Assembly: GCA_019009955.1 (NCBI GenBank)
Contig: CM032228.1
Coordinates: 103,366,001-103,430,000, forward strand
DNA from: Riptortus pedestris
Lineage: Eukaryota; Arthropoda; Insecta; Hemiptera; Alydidae
DNA: 64,000 nt
Direction: 5' to 3'
Each line of letters starts with the position of its first letter. The stretch's first letter is position 1. A program made the translations under genes and the position numbers. Shown here piece by piece: positions 44,152 through 56,300 of this stretch. Below the pieces are notes generated by a model. The model had not been told where the DNA came from, did not search any database, and saw only the letters and a program-made list of their open reading frames with translations.

Positions 44152-44825
44152 CTGTTAACACTCTAGCGGTCGCAATTTTTGTTTGATCGTAACGAAACTC
44201 GATATTTAACCGTTTTATGTAAAAAGACAGATCAAGTTCGTTAATGGCTGAAATCGGACCAGAGGGAGGGGTGGTTTAGAGGGGGGATTTTCGAAAATTC
44301 AAAATATCTCCGTTATTACGCATCGGATCGAAAAATTGTATAGACTCAATCTTATTGCAAATTAAATTTACTATAAATATTGCTATATACATTTATTCTC
44401 TATCTTGAATATTAACCGAGATATTTGAATTTTTATGAAGTTGTGGTCGGGTATAGTTCGGATTAAGTCGGCCATTTTCGTCATTTCTCGGCTCAGGTGG
44501 AAGCTTCTTCTAACCTTACCTGTCGTTTCTAACCTTACCTTACCTTCCTTACTTTGTGAGATTTATGCAAATACGTTCTGTTCATCCGCCCCCCCCCTTC
44601 TTTAGTTCTTGGACTACTAAAATTTGAGTTATTAAAATATAAATTATTCTTACAATTCAAAAGCCGTTTCAGTTGGGAATTTATTTTAAGTAACTGAAAG
44701 ATTTCTCATTACCGTTTTTATTTAATCACGGTGGTATTGTGTTACCAGTATGCAGATTTCTCTATTGTAAAACTTCACATGGGAAATCTGCTTAGTTTAC
44801 GCAGCCCCTGCGTGACGGCCTTTTT
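44072..44825 (-). mobile_element. Helentron-like repeat, reversed, lacking its 3' palindrome
   Basis: Starts within the 3' segment (GATGACGAAAATGAGGTCCG), passes a (TA)n core at 44,108-44,148 and shares the long 43.1-43.4 kb segment (AAGCTTCTTCTAACCTTACC). It ends GCAGCCCCTGCGTGACGG. It abuts the CT-rich tract. Confidence 0.7.
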
Positions 44826-44878
44826 TTTTTATTTATCTCCCACTCCCTCCCCCTCCCCATAGCCCTCTCCATCTCCCT

Positions 44879-44879
<1 letters not shown>

Positions 44880-44976
<97 letters not shown>

Positions 44977-45193
44977 CTCTTCTCTCTCTCTCTCCTCTCT
45001 CCTCTTCTCTCTCTCTCTCCTCTCCCTCTCTCTCTCCCTCTCCCTCTCTCTCTCTCCCTCTCCCTCTCTCTCTCCCCCTCCCCCTCCCCCTCCCCCCCTC
45101 CCCCCTCCCCCTCTCTCTCTCTCTCTCCCCCTCCCCCTCCCCCTCTCTCTCTCCCTCTCCCCCTCTCTCTCTCCCGCCCTCTCTCTCTCTCTC

Positions 45194-45289
<96 letters not shown>

Positions 45290-45575
45290 CCTCTCCCTCT
45301 CCTCTCTCTCTCCCTCTCCCTCTCCCTCTCTCTCCTCTCCTCTCCTCTCCTCTCTCCTCTCCTCTCCCCTCTCTCTCCCCCTCTCCCTCTCCCTCTCCTC
45401 TCCCTCTCCCCCTCTCACCTCTCCTCTCCCTCTCCCTCTCCTCTCCTCTCCCTCTCCCTCTCTCCCTCTCTCCTCTCCCTCTCTCCCCTCCTCTCTCTCT
45501 CTCCTCTCCCCTCTCTCTCTCTCTCTTCTCTCTCTCCTCCTCTCTCTCCTCCTCCCTCTCTCCCTCCCTCTCTCC

Positions 45576-45636
<61 letters not shown>

Positions 45637-45672
45637 TCCCTCTCCCTCTCCCTCTCTCCCTCTCTCCCTCCC
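44880..45672. repeat. ~790-bp polypyrimidine (CT/CCT/CCCT) tract
   Basis: The + strand is almost wholly C and T, mixing pure (CT)n with CTCC and CCCCT runs. The complementary strand is all purine, giving false Arg/Glu/Gly ORFs. It lies between a Helentron-like 5' end and a SINE tail, just upstream of the FBPase-like gene. Confidence 0.9.
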
Positions 45673-45673
45673 A

Positions 45674-45811
45674 TAAAATTTATTTTATGACGAACTTTTT
45701 AAATAAAATCCTTAGTCTCACGCTGGTTAGAAATGGGTGGTACCCTGTAAATAACCCGTCCCAATTAGACATAGTACCAAAACGTGGACGTTAATTAATT
45801 ATAATAATAAA
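45674..45811 (+). mobile_element. SINE body/tail (head missing)
   Basis: AAATTTATTTTATGACGAACT, CTCACGCTGGTTAGAAATGG and CCCAATTAGACATAGTACC match the SINE family. It directly follows the CT tract. Confidence 0.6.
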
Positions 45812-45901
45812 AGACCAAACAGCCCATATGCCCTAAAGGCTCTACACATGTTATTTATTTACATTAAATATCTTAGTTGTTTCAGTTAATACAGCAGTTA
45901 A

Positions 45902-46185
45902 AAACAACATACAGAGGTTAGAAATACAATTCAAAAATACGATTTGGAAAATCGTAGACTCATGGAAGAGATAGAATACTATAAGACCCACGCTTGCCCA
46001 AAAGGAGAGCAGTTGTTTCGTTCCTCCTTGGAACATAAACGGAAAGTAAAAACTCATCCTGTTCCTTTATCAAGTTTCTTAATGACTACAATTAGAAGAG
46101 GAGATCTCTTAGTACTGCTTTTAGACATTGCAGCAGCTGTTAAAATTACATCTGCTACGTTGAGAAGAAAGTCTGGGGCGGAACT
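45902..46185 (+). CDS. FBPase-like gene, exon 1 (or first recognised exon)
   Basis: The reading frame is open from 45902, just after an in-frame TAA, to a GTAAGT donor at 46186. It ends inside a codon (CT|). The first ATG is at 45962. Residues upstream of it (VRNTIQKYDLENRRL) look coding and helix-forming, so the true start may lie in an undetected upstream exon, or translation may start at 45962. From SSFLMTTIRRGDLL onward it aligns with the first helices of FBPase, and AAAVKITSATLRRKSG matches the human AVKAISSAVRKAG segment. The short run that in vertebrate FBPases holds the AMP-binding Gly-Thr-Gly is deleted. Confidence 0.75.
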
Positions 46186-47295
46186 GTAAGTGCCAAAATA
46201 CATTGTATTCGTCGTTTATAACCAGAGGCTTAGCCACGAGAGAATATCGTGATGTACCTCCCACCTCTCCGTTCTTGGGGGGAAAACTATCTAGATCACA
46301 GATATTAAATTCGATTTAATAAAGAAGAAAGTTAAACTGGATAAACTATAAACTATTCTATTTACATACATCCTAAACTTTCTAAGAGAATTCAACATTT
46401 TTTTAAAAAAATCTATTACGCTAGTAAGACCTTAAAAAGAAAGCTTCTAAAGCTCTTCACCATCACCATTTAGCAAAGCGGACTCTTCAGAATCGCCAAA
46501 TGCAACTTATGACATCACGTATGGCTAGTCTTCTATGTCCTAAAAATGGAGAACTTAGTTTAAGCCTATGTAATTTAAATAAATTATTCTAAGGTTTATT
46601 TCACGTTTTTTATGATTTTTCTTGTTATGTTGAAGTTCATAGTAGTAGGTAGCCAGTCGGTATAAAGCTTTCTTATAACCCAAGCATGAAATATATATGT
46701 GTTTGTGTGTGTTGTGTGCGTGTGTGTGTGTGTGTGTGTGTGCGTGCGCGCGTGCGTGCGTGTGTGTGCGCGTAAGTATATATGTTTATCCCACAGAATT
46801 ACAATATGTCAATTGTGCTAAGAATAGAGATTATAGGCAGGTATAAAATAGATTACTTTATATTCATTAACGTTGGAAAAAACATTGGTATAAATAGTCT
46901 TCAAAAAAAATAAAATATATATATATATATATATTCTTCTGCTGGTGGACCCTTCAGAAATTTCAATTTAAGGTTGAACCATTTTGGATCAAAAAGGTGA
47001 ATAATACTCCCCCTCCAGTTCATAAAAAACTTTATATTTTTATTCATATATACCCCTACGGTTACGCTAAACAACGAGGCTCGTGGTTTATACGAAATAA
47101 CACAGTTTTTGAGAACATTAAGTTATATAGCATAAAGTTAAAACCCCTTGTGAAGGAGAAATTAAGCTCAAAACGCGTAAAGGAAATATATGAATGACAA
47201 TACAAAGGATTTTATAAACTGGAGAGAGTCTTTCACCTGTTATGGTTCAATCTAAAATTGAAATATCTGAAGGGTCCAACAGTAAATGAATATGC

Positions 47296-47345
<50 letters not shown>

Positions 47346-50300
47346 GTTAACGGCTAAAACCAGACCAGTGGGGGGGGGGGTTATAGGGGGAGACATCTCT
47401 GTTATTAGCCATCGGATTGAAAACAGAAAGTCTTATTGCAAATGTAAGGTTCCTTAAATGTTGTTATGCACGTTTTTTCACTATCTTGATTATTATTTTA
47501 TGAGATATCTACATTTTTCAGTTTTCGGCCTTCAGTAAACCCCCACTCCTACTCATGTCAGATTAACTTTAAGCTGTTACGTCATAAAGCACTTTATCGT
47601 CAGTATCTTTTTGTGTGGGAAGCAAGTACTTTTTATTAATATATGGTTTGCTTCAACAAATTGCCATAGGGATTTACCGTTATCATCTGTATCGTTATGC
47701 AGTGAGAAGGTTCCAGCCACTGTTTGAGTGAAATGTTTCTTGTCTACTTGAACGTTTAAATTACTTAATATGATTTTTAGATGAGTAGAGAGAAGCACAT
47801 TTAAGAAGTTGTTTATTTTGTTATTTAGAGCAACTATAGACGGAATCAACAATTTTATTAGTACTCATTAAAGTGTTTTTAATATAGGCATATTATGACA
47901 AATGCTGTTATGTTTTTAGACATATACAATAGTTCTAAATATGATTCGAATTAGTGGAGTTATAAATCCCTCCACCCGCCTCATTTGTTATTTATTTCGA
48001 AAAGAAATGTATGAGGTAAGAGCATTTCCATTATTTAATTTTTAAAGTGCATTATTGAAACAAACTCATGCTGAATTTGCACAAGTTGTGGGGAATCAAA
48101 ATCTTTAATTCTGGTATATATTATCTTATTTCCCCCTGTTCTATGACTTCAATGAAATAACTTTGCACTATCGTAACTATAAAACCTCGCTTTTTGAATC
48201 TAAATTAGATTATTTTTAGGGTACTACTGTTGTTTATGTCCAGCAGGTATATATACTATTAAAACATTGGAAGCGTTTAATGTTTTGAATAAATAATTTT
48301 AGGAAAACAGGGTTGATAACGCTCAAGCGGGAGACGAAGTTGTAGGGAGGCTAACAAAGTTAAATATTTACTTATTTCCTGTGAAATAGTGACATTATTG
48401 GATTTACTTTCAACTCACATTTACTATTACATGTATAATGTAGTGTATGTAACTATGCTTATACGATGTGTGCTCGGAATGATTTTGATAGAAAATATAA
48501 ATATATAGATTAAAGTTGATTGATTATAATAAATGCTGTCCATTATTATGATTTGAATAATTCAACGTGTGCCGCCACAGTTGAGAGGGATTGATTGGGA
48601 ACTCATTTTCAGTTATTCTTCAAAACTAAAATTTCAATTCTATAAGTCCTCTACCTGGCCGTTACGGAAAACAATACGCCCAGACGGGTAGAACAATTGT
48701 ACACACTGAAGCGTTATTATAAAAATGCCACCATTATTTGGTCAACAATGATTTCCATGGTATCGCCATTTGAGGAAATTTTTCGAACGTCGCGTCATGA
48801 GTACAACCTCAATGGCTGATTTTTCCTTGAGAGAAATCTGCAAAAAGGTTTGGCCAAAGGTGTACCTAACTTACCTTAGCCGCATATTTTAAATATGAAA
48901 AACAAATGACCAAATACATATGTAGTATCTATTGATAAAAGTGGCGTTTGCTTTTTAGGGAGGCCTTAGGATTCAAAAACTACCCAGACTGGAAGAAACC
49001 AAAGAAATGTGAAATCTGCCTGTCCCGTGTATTTAATAGTCAGATTAAAAAATCTGGTTCTGCTAGTGTTATAGGCAGTAGACTTTATAAGGAACCAGTA
49101 ACGGTATATTTTTTATTTTTTTTTTATACTTTATAAAACAACCTATTCAAGACGGTTTTCCTAGAAGTTATCTAACCCAACCAAGAGGGAGCAAGCATTG
49201 TTATTTGACAATTTATATGAATTCCCTTTGCTCATTTGGGAAAAGTACCCATGACACGTCTATGCTGAGCATTCCTCGATTTATTTACTTTCTGGAGTTA
49301 TGTCGTTTTCTTGCCCCGGAGTTGCATTCAGCCATACTATAAAACATGACTCTCCCAGATCTGGAAATGTAACTAAATACTACCAAGTGATCTGAAAATA
49401 TATACTTTCACATCCGTCGGCCATGTTCACCTCACTAATTGCCTACTGACTACAGTTTTTCATACCGTTTTACGATTAATAAATACTTATGTAAATAAAG
49501 CAAACTTAAGTGAAATAGTCCGCCACGGGGCTGCGTAAACTAAGCATACAATTTCCACGTGCTGCTATTACAGCGCAAGCGATCTCATCTCACCTTTTAT
49601 TCTCTATTTCTAAGCAAAACCTCGGTGAACATTAGTGAAGATTTACTAAAGTCTGAAAACAAGAAAATACAAATAACTCGCTTAATATACGAATTACGAA
49701 TAAATCGTTTTATACGACAATTGCAGAGAATTAAATATTTATCAAGATTGACTCTATAAAATATTTTGATTCGAATCATTATAACTGAACCTTCCCGCTT
49801 ATCCAGGTTCGATTTCAGCCATTAAAGAGTTGCATGAAACTGTTAAATCGACCATGGTATTCATCAAATGAACCCCAGTAAAGAACGTCAAACCTTATTT
49901 GATGGCGTCACATGATATATTTACATGTATCTCATCTGAAAAAGATCTGTTGAAAACAATATTTGGTATTTAAGCTTAGAATAAAGATGTCATGATGTAT
50001 TACCTTATTGCTAACGTGAGATGAGTTGAATTTGGTGTTTATGAACGGCTAAGAATAAAAAATACAAATAGCTCGCTTAATATTGCACACAAAAACAATA
50101 TTGAACATTTATAGGAAGTTAAATTTAGAACAAGATAGGTTCACAACATTTTTTTATCCGACTACTAATAAAAGATATTTATAATTTTCAATTTGTAGTT
50201 TATATTTTCTAATAAGGACTATGGTATAGATGAAATAAACATTTTTAGCTGTAAAAACTTAATTGATGGCGTCATTTGATTGGCGCAATATATTTGAACG

Positions 50301-53300
50301 TACCTCACATAATAATAGTACTTTAACAACAATATTTGGTATTTCAGCTTGGAATAAGAGGTTTCATGATATATTGGCTTATTGATAACGTATGATTACT
50401 AAAATTGGGAGTTTACTGAAGGTTGAACATTAAAAATTGCAAATATCTCGCTTAATTTTCAAGATAGAGGGAATAATGTGTTGTACATTTATAGAAAATT
50501 AAAAATTCATCTAGATTTGCTCTATACCATTTTTGATCAGACACATAATATCGGTGATATTTAGAATTTTCAAAATGACCCCCTCCCACTCGCCCGATTT
50601 CAGACATTAACGATCTTGATCTTAATGTAACATAAAAAAAAGTCCGTTACGCAGGGACTGCGTAAACTAAGCATACTTCCCACGTGAGTCCCGTATTTAA
50701 GACGTAAAAGTTCAATGAAAACAATATTTGGTATTCAGGCTTCAAATAAAGTGCCACATAATATAACAGCTTATTGTTAATATGACAAGTGTAGGAGTGG
50801 GGATTTATTGAAGGCCGAATACTAAATAAATGCAAGTATCTCGGTTAATAATCATTACATTGAATAACAACATTTATAGGCAAGTAAATGTACAATAACA
50901 TTGGTTCTATATAATTTTCCGATCCGACGTATAATAACAGAGATATTTCGAACTTTCATAATTCTCCCCTTCTAATCCCCCCCCCTCCTACTGGTTCGAT
51001 TCCAGCCGTACACGAAGTTGATCTTTTTTTATATATAACACGACTATATATAGAGTTTGGTAACGATAACACAAAAATTGCGACCGCTGGAGCTAGTTAA
51101 TGCTGCTCCTTAAAAGCACCATAAATGAGAATTGATGTCTGAATTTTACCGATTGAAACTTAAATTCATGAAATAGATTTCCCCCACGACACCAGTAATC
51201 TTCCACCCATCATTGAGTGCCCCCTGTGCGGTGTATAAAAGACTATAATTATAGAAATAATTGTTGGGTTATATCAATATTATTTTCAGGTTGCTCAAAA
51301 AGGAAACTATGCGGTAGTAGTATCAGCAGTTGATGGAGCTGTGAGGATGACATCTACTGGCTGCATGGGATCAGTGTTTGGCATATATCCGTGAGTAAAG
51401 AGAAAACACTATATTAAGCACAAGAAACAACTATCAAAACTATATTCTCATCTACAGATTTGCCTCTTGTTAAAAAACAAAAGTCCGTCACGAAGGTGCT
51501 GCGTAAACTAAGCAGATTTCCAGCATGCGTAAAGTCACACTTAAGATGTTATTCCACGTGTAATTTCCCCCGTAATAAGTAGCATAATATGTAAACAGAA
51601 CTTGTAATTAAAGCTGGACAAGAGAGTTTATTGGTAAAGATGAGAGAAGTAATAGCTGAAAACTAAAAAAAATACTAATAGACAGGTTAATATTCTAGTT
51701 GGGTAAATAATGTACAGAACAACAACTTTAGAACAAATAATGTTTTTCGAACTATTTCAAAGTAATGGAGATGATTTTCATTTTCCTCTCATCTAAACTC
51801 CATCTCCTACTGGTAGAGGATTTAACACCATGCCTTTATAAATGGGTGCCCATTTCAAGACCTGGGGTTTGTAGACCAGATTTCATTCAGTTCTGCAGCA
51901 ATTATGCATTGAAGTTGAACTTCTATCCGGTTTCTCGTTGCTCTCCGAGCACCATGATGCACTTGAGTAGCTACATGACAAGAAATATCTATCTTTGATC
52001 TATTATGCAACTAAAACACAGCAAAGATCGCGTCGAGCAAAGATTTTTGGAGGCGTTTACGAAAATACTTGTTTCCTCCTTGTTAACAATTAACACATCA
52101 AAACGGCTACTAGTGCGTCCTGTTATTTCATAGAATGACATTTTATTTTATTTATTTTACTTCAAAAAGTCCGTCACTCAGGGCTGCGTAAGTTAACCAG
52201 ATTTCGGGGTACTAGAATACACAGTAGTTATCAAATCTCCTCATCAATTCTGTATTTCTCCAGTAGCAGGAACCCTAGGTACACAGTAATTGAAATTTAG
52301 ACTCGAAATGAGATTTTTAGTGACCCAGACAAAAAATTAGACGGTTATAATTGGAGGTGCATTGAAGGCTGATAACATAAAAATATAATAAATCGCTTAA
52401 TGTTCGAGATTAAAAAAAGGTGTACTCAACAATTGTAGAAAATTAAAAATTTAAAAAGATTGGTTCTATAACCTTATTCAATCTGGCTCATCGGATTTCC
52501 TCCTCAACCCCTCCCCCATTCTTGGTCTGATTTCAGCCATTAACAAATATGAGCTTCAGAGTTAAATGAAACGGTTAAATCACGAGTATGGTACAAATCA
52601 AATAAACATTATCGATTCATGAGCGTAAAAATCATAAGTGATGAGAACATACAACATATTTTCATGTATCTCATATAGTAAATGGGCATTGAAGAAAAAT
52701 TAATTTTATATATAATTTTGAATCGCTGGGCATTTGAAGAAATGTTTCGAAAAAAGTATGAGCATAACCTCAAGAGCTAATTTCCCTTAAGGAAAATCTG
52801 CTAATAATGTAGTTTGAAGTAATAAATCTTTAATTTCTTCGATATTGTTCGGCGTGTTACTGAAATTAAATGCAAATAAATAGTAATTACTTAAATCTCC
52901 ATGCTGGTGAGGTCACTGTACACATCGCGGTTGAAAAAAAATAGCAAGGCCTATAGTAGACCACGATGAAGTAGGAAAGAACCTTCTTAATTATGTAGAA
53001 GACCATAAAGAGTCAGGACTGAATGGGATATATAGACGGCACTGAAGATGAGGTTGGGTTCTTGGCATCTCGCTGTGTAATAATGAGTTAAACGTGACCT
53101 CTTTTTCATGGATGTAATTAGTAACTAAATTGAACAAAAGTATGTAGAAAGAAAGAAAAACATAAAAAAGTAAGTAAAAGGTTATTTAAAATTTCATAAA
53201 ACCAATTAGTTTTATACTAAAAATATTTATATTAATCTAAGATGGAATATGCGAATCTGATGTACCTGTGTTAATAGAAATTTTAAGTTCTTTTGAACTA

Positions 53301-56300
53301 AAAATAAATACCTACCAAAAGATGAGTTTTATTTTATCATTATATTATATTGTTTATTCAATTCTACATAACTACGTCTAACAAACAGCTTTAATTTCTT
53401 TTTTAGAATGGTTCAGGGCAGAAAAAAAAAGGAACAAGTTCTGCAGAAGGGTAGTAACTTGTTGTGCGCAGGCTACGCGCTGTATGGTTCATCAACAGTT
53501 TTGTACATAGCTCTTCGCGGAAGGGGAACTCATGGTTTCACTCTACAGACAGTGAGTAAATCTAATGTCACTATGGGTCGAAACTTTTAAAATTAAAAGT
53601 GATTATATTGGATTGGGGCGAATGAAAAGACGTTGGTTTATTATGATGGACGCAATAAGCTAGGAATACAACTCTTATTGGCAACCACTGTCATATAAAT
53701 TAAACGTAGATATTGCTCTTTCATTTTCATATTATTCAGTGAATGGTGAAATATTCAAGCGACATGTATAATTTTAACTTCCTTATTTAACCCCTAACAT
53801 CGGTTCAGACATTAAACTCATCCCCATCTCACCGGTCTTTAAAAGTCCTACACGCTGCGAAAGCTAATCACATTTCCCACGCAACGGTTACTAAACTGGC
53901 GATTTCATCTCATCATATATTCTCTATTTCTAAGTAAAACAAGAAGTGGAGACGTACTAATGTCTGAAAAGAAGAAAATATGCATGACAAATAACTCTCT
54001 TAATATTTGAGTACGAGAAATGTATCGGACAACAATTGAGGAGCATCAACAGTTTAACCGGACTAGTTGTATAAAATTATTCAACCCAATTCAGAATAAC
54101 GGAGATACTTTAAATTTTTGAAATTCCTCCCTCTCACCCCCCCCCCCACCACTGTTCCGTCTGATTTTAGCCATTAACGAATATGATCGTTAGTGTTGAA
54201 TGAAACAGTTAAATATTGAGTATGGTAATCAATTTGTGTTTGAGATCAAATAAACATTTTCGAATGAAGAACGTAAAACCTTAGTGACGTCATCGCATAA
54301 CGTATTTACATGTATCTCACATAAGAAAGGTAAGTTGAAAACCATATTTGATAATTAATTTTCCATATTCCTCCTAACATCGGTCTGATATCAACTATTA
54401 ACGAACTTGATCTTTAGTTTTACATAAAAGGTGTTTATAAAATTATGTAAGCTGTTATATCATTAAATCCAAAAAACCACTTTATTCCAAGCTTAAATTC
54501 CAAACATCGTTTTCATAGAACTTTTACTGTGTGAGGTATGTGCAAATATTTTTGGTGCTGTCATTATTTAAGATTTTATGTTCTTACTAAATGATTTTTA
54601 TTTAATTAACACCATTCACGACATTTAACGATTTCATGGAAAAGTGAAATTTATATTAGGTACCTAAAGCCTGAAATAGGTCTTATCTCCAAAGATCTTG
54701 GGTACTCTGTCCGGACCAAAAAATTTTTTTTGACCCAAGGTTGTTGGATTTTTAATTTTCTAGACGCATGTTTTCTAAAGCTCGAATATTGACGGAGACA
54801 TTGGTATTTCTTCGGATTCTGGGGAGACCAAAATGGATAACTCCATTGAATTCTGAATACCAAAAATACGCGATTAAAATGCTAATAATTTTTTTTTTCC
54901 CTACTCCTATTTCTATTTACATAATTAACTTAGGTTTAGAAATAATGTCAGACTGCAATATTTTTAGGGCAGTGGAGAATTTATTTTAATACATCCTAAT
55001 GTAAAAATGCCATGTAGTGGGCCAGTATATTCACTCAATGAAGGAAGAAGTGTTCTATATGAAGACTGGTTTCTGGATTGGCTTAATTGCCTAAAAAATC
55101 CACCAGGTGTAAGTAATTTTAATAACAGAAGAAGCCTTTTAAATATAAAAAGAGACTCCAACGCTTGTAAGCAATAGAATAAGAATAAAGTGTGTAAAAA
55201 AAAAAGTACATCACTTAGGTACCGAATAAGCTAAGCACATTTACCACGTCTTGTAATGGTACGCTAATCTATATAAATAAAACTTTAAGGTATGTCTGAC
55301 TTTCTACATAAATTCAGCTAGGATAAACTATTTTCATTCTAAGGACAATGCCATCAAAATTGAAAATCAAAAAGTCTGTCCTTTCGTCCGTTTGTCACTC
55401 AATCACTCCAGATTTCTATGGACTTTTATATTTGACGGCCAATTACACAATGTACAACATAGGCAATATGACAATTTTAATTTTCAACTATGAGGAGAGG
55501 GTTTACTTTCATATCAAAATATATGTATATTCGAATATCTCCATTACTATTGGTTTTACCGAGAAAACAAGAAAAGAACAAATAGTGTTCAGAATGGTAG
55601 TCCGAAAACGTTATTTGAATTTATGGGTTCCGAAGTGTTGACTTTCAACTCCCAGGCGCCAAATAGACTTTAATCATGTCCCATAAAAACACTTGTATAA
55701 AATTGGGAACTTTTTTGTAAACGTATTGAGAGAATAAGTACTGTTAACATACGCTTTTAGCAAATTTCCCTTAAGGGAAATCAGCTATTGAGGTCGTACT
55801 CATGACACGATTTTCGAAATTTTTCTTCAAATGTCCATCGATCCTACCTAGGAGATGCCGAAAATGAGGTCCGTTCGAAACTATATATATATGTTACCGC
55901 TCTAGCGATCGCAATTTTTGATTAATGGTTACCAAACTCGGTATTTAATCATTTTATGTAAAAAGAAAGATCAAGTTCGTTAACGACTGAAATCGGACCA
56001 GTGGGAGGGGGGGGGGTTTAGAGGAGGGGAATTTAGAAATATCTCCGTTACTATATGTTTGATCGAAAAATTGTATAGAACCAATCTTATTGCAAATTAA
56101 ATTTACTATAAATATTGTTATACACATTTATTCTATATCTTGAATATTAACCGAGATATTTGCATTTTTATTAAGTGTAGCGGACGAGTTATGGACGCTT
56201 CTATTCCTTCCGCCCAAAGCTAGTTCGGCCGTTTCCGTAACTGTTCGTATGGAGATTTCTCTATTGTATAACTTTACGTGGGAAATCTGCTTAGTTTACG

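Noticed and set aside
44792..45674. Two long - strand ORFs (208 and 281 codons) of Arg/Glu/Gly
   Set aside because: They are translations of the polypurine strand of the CT tract and have no independent coding evidence.
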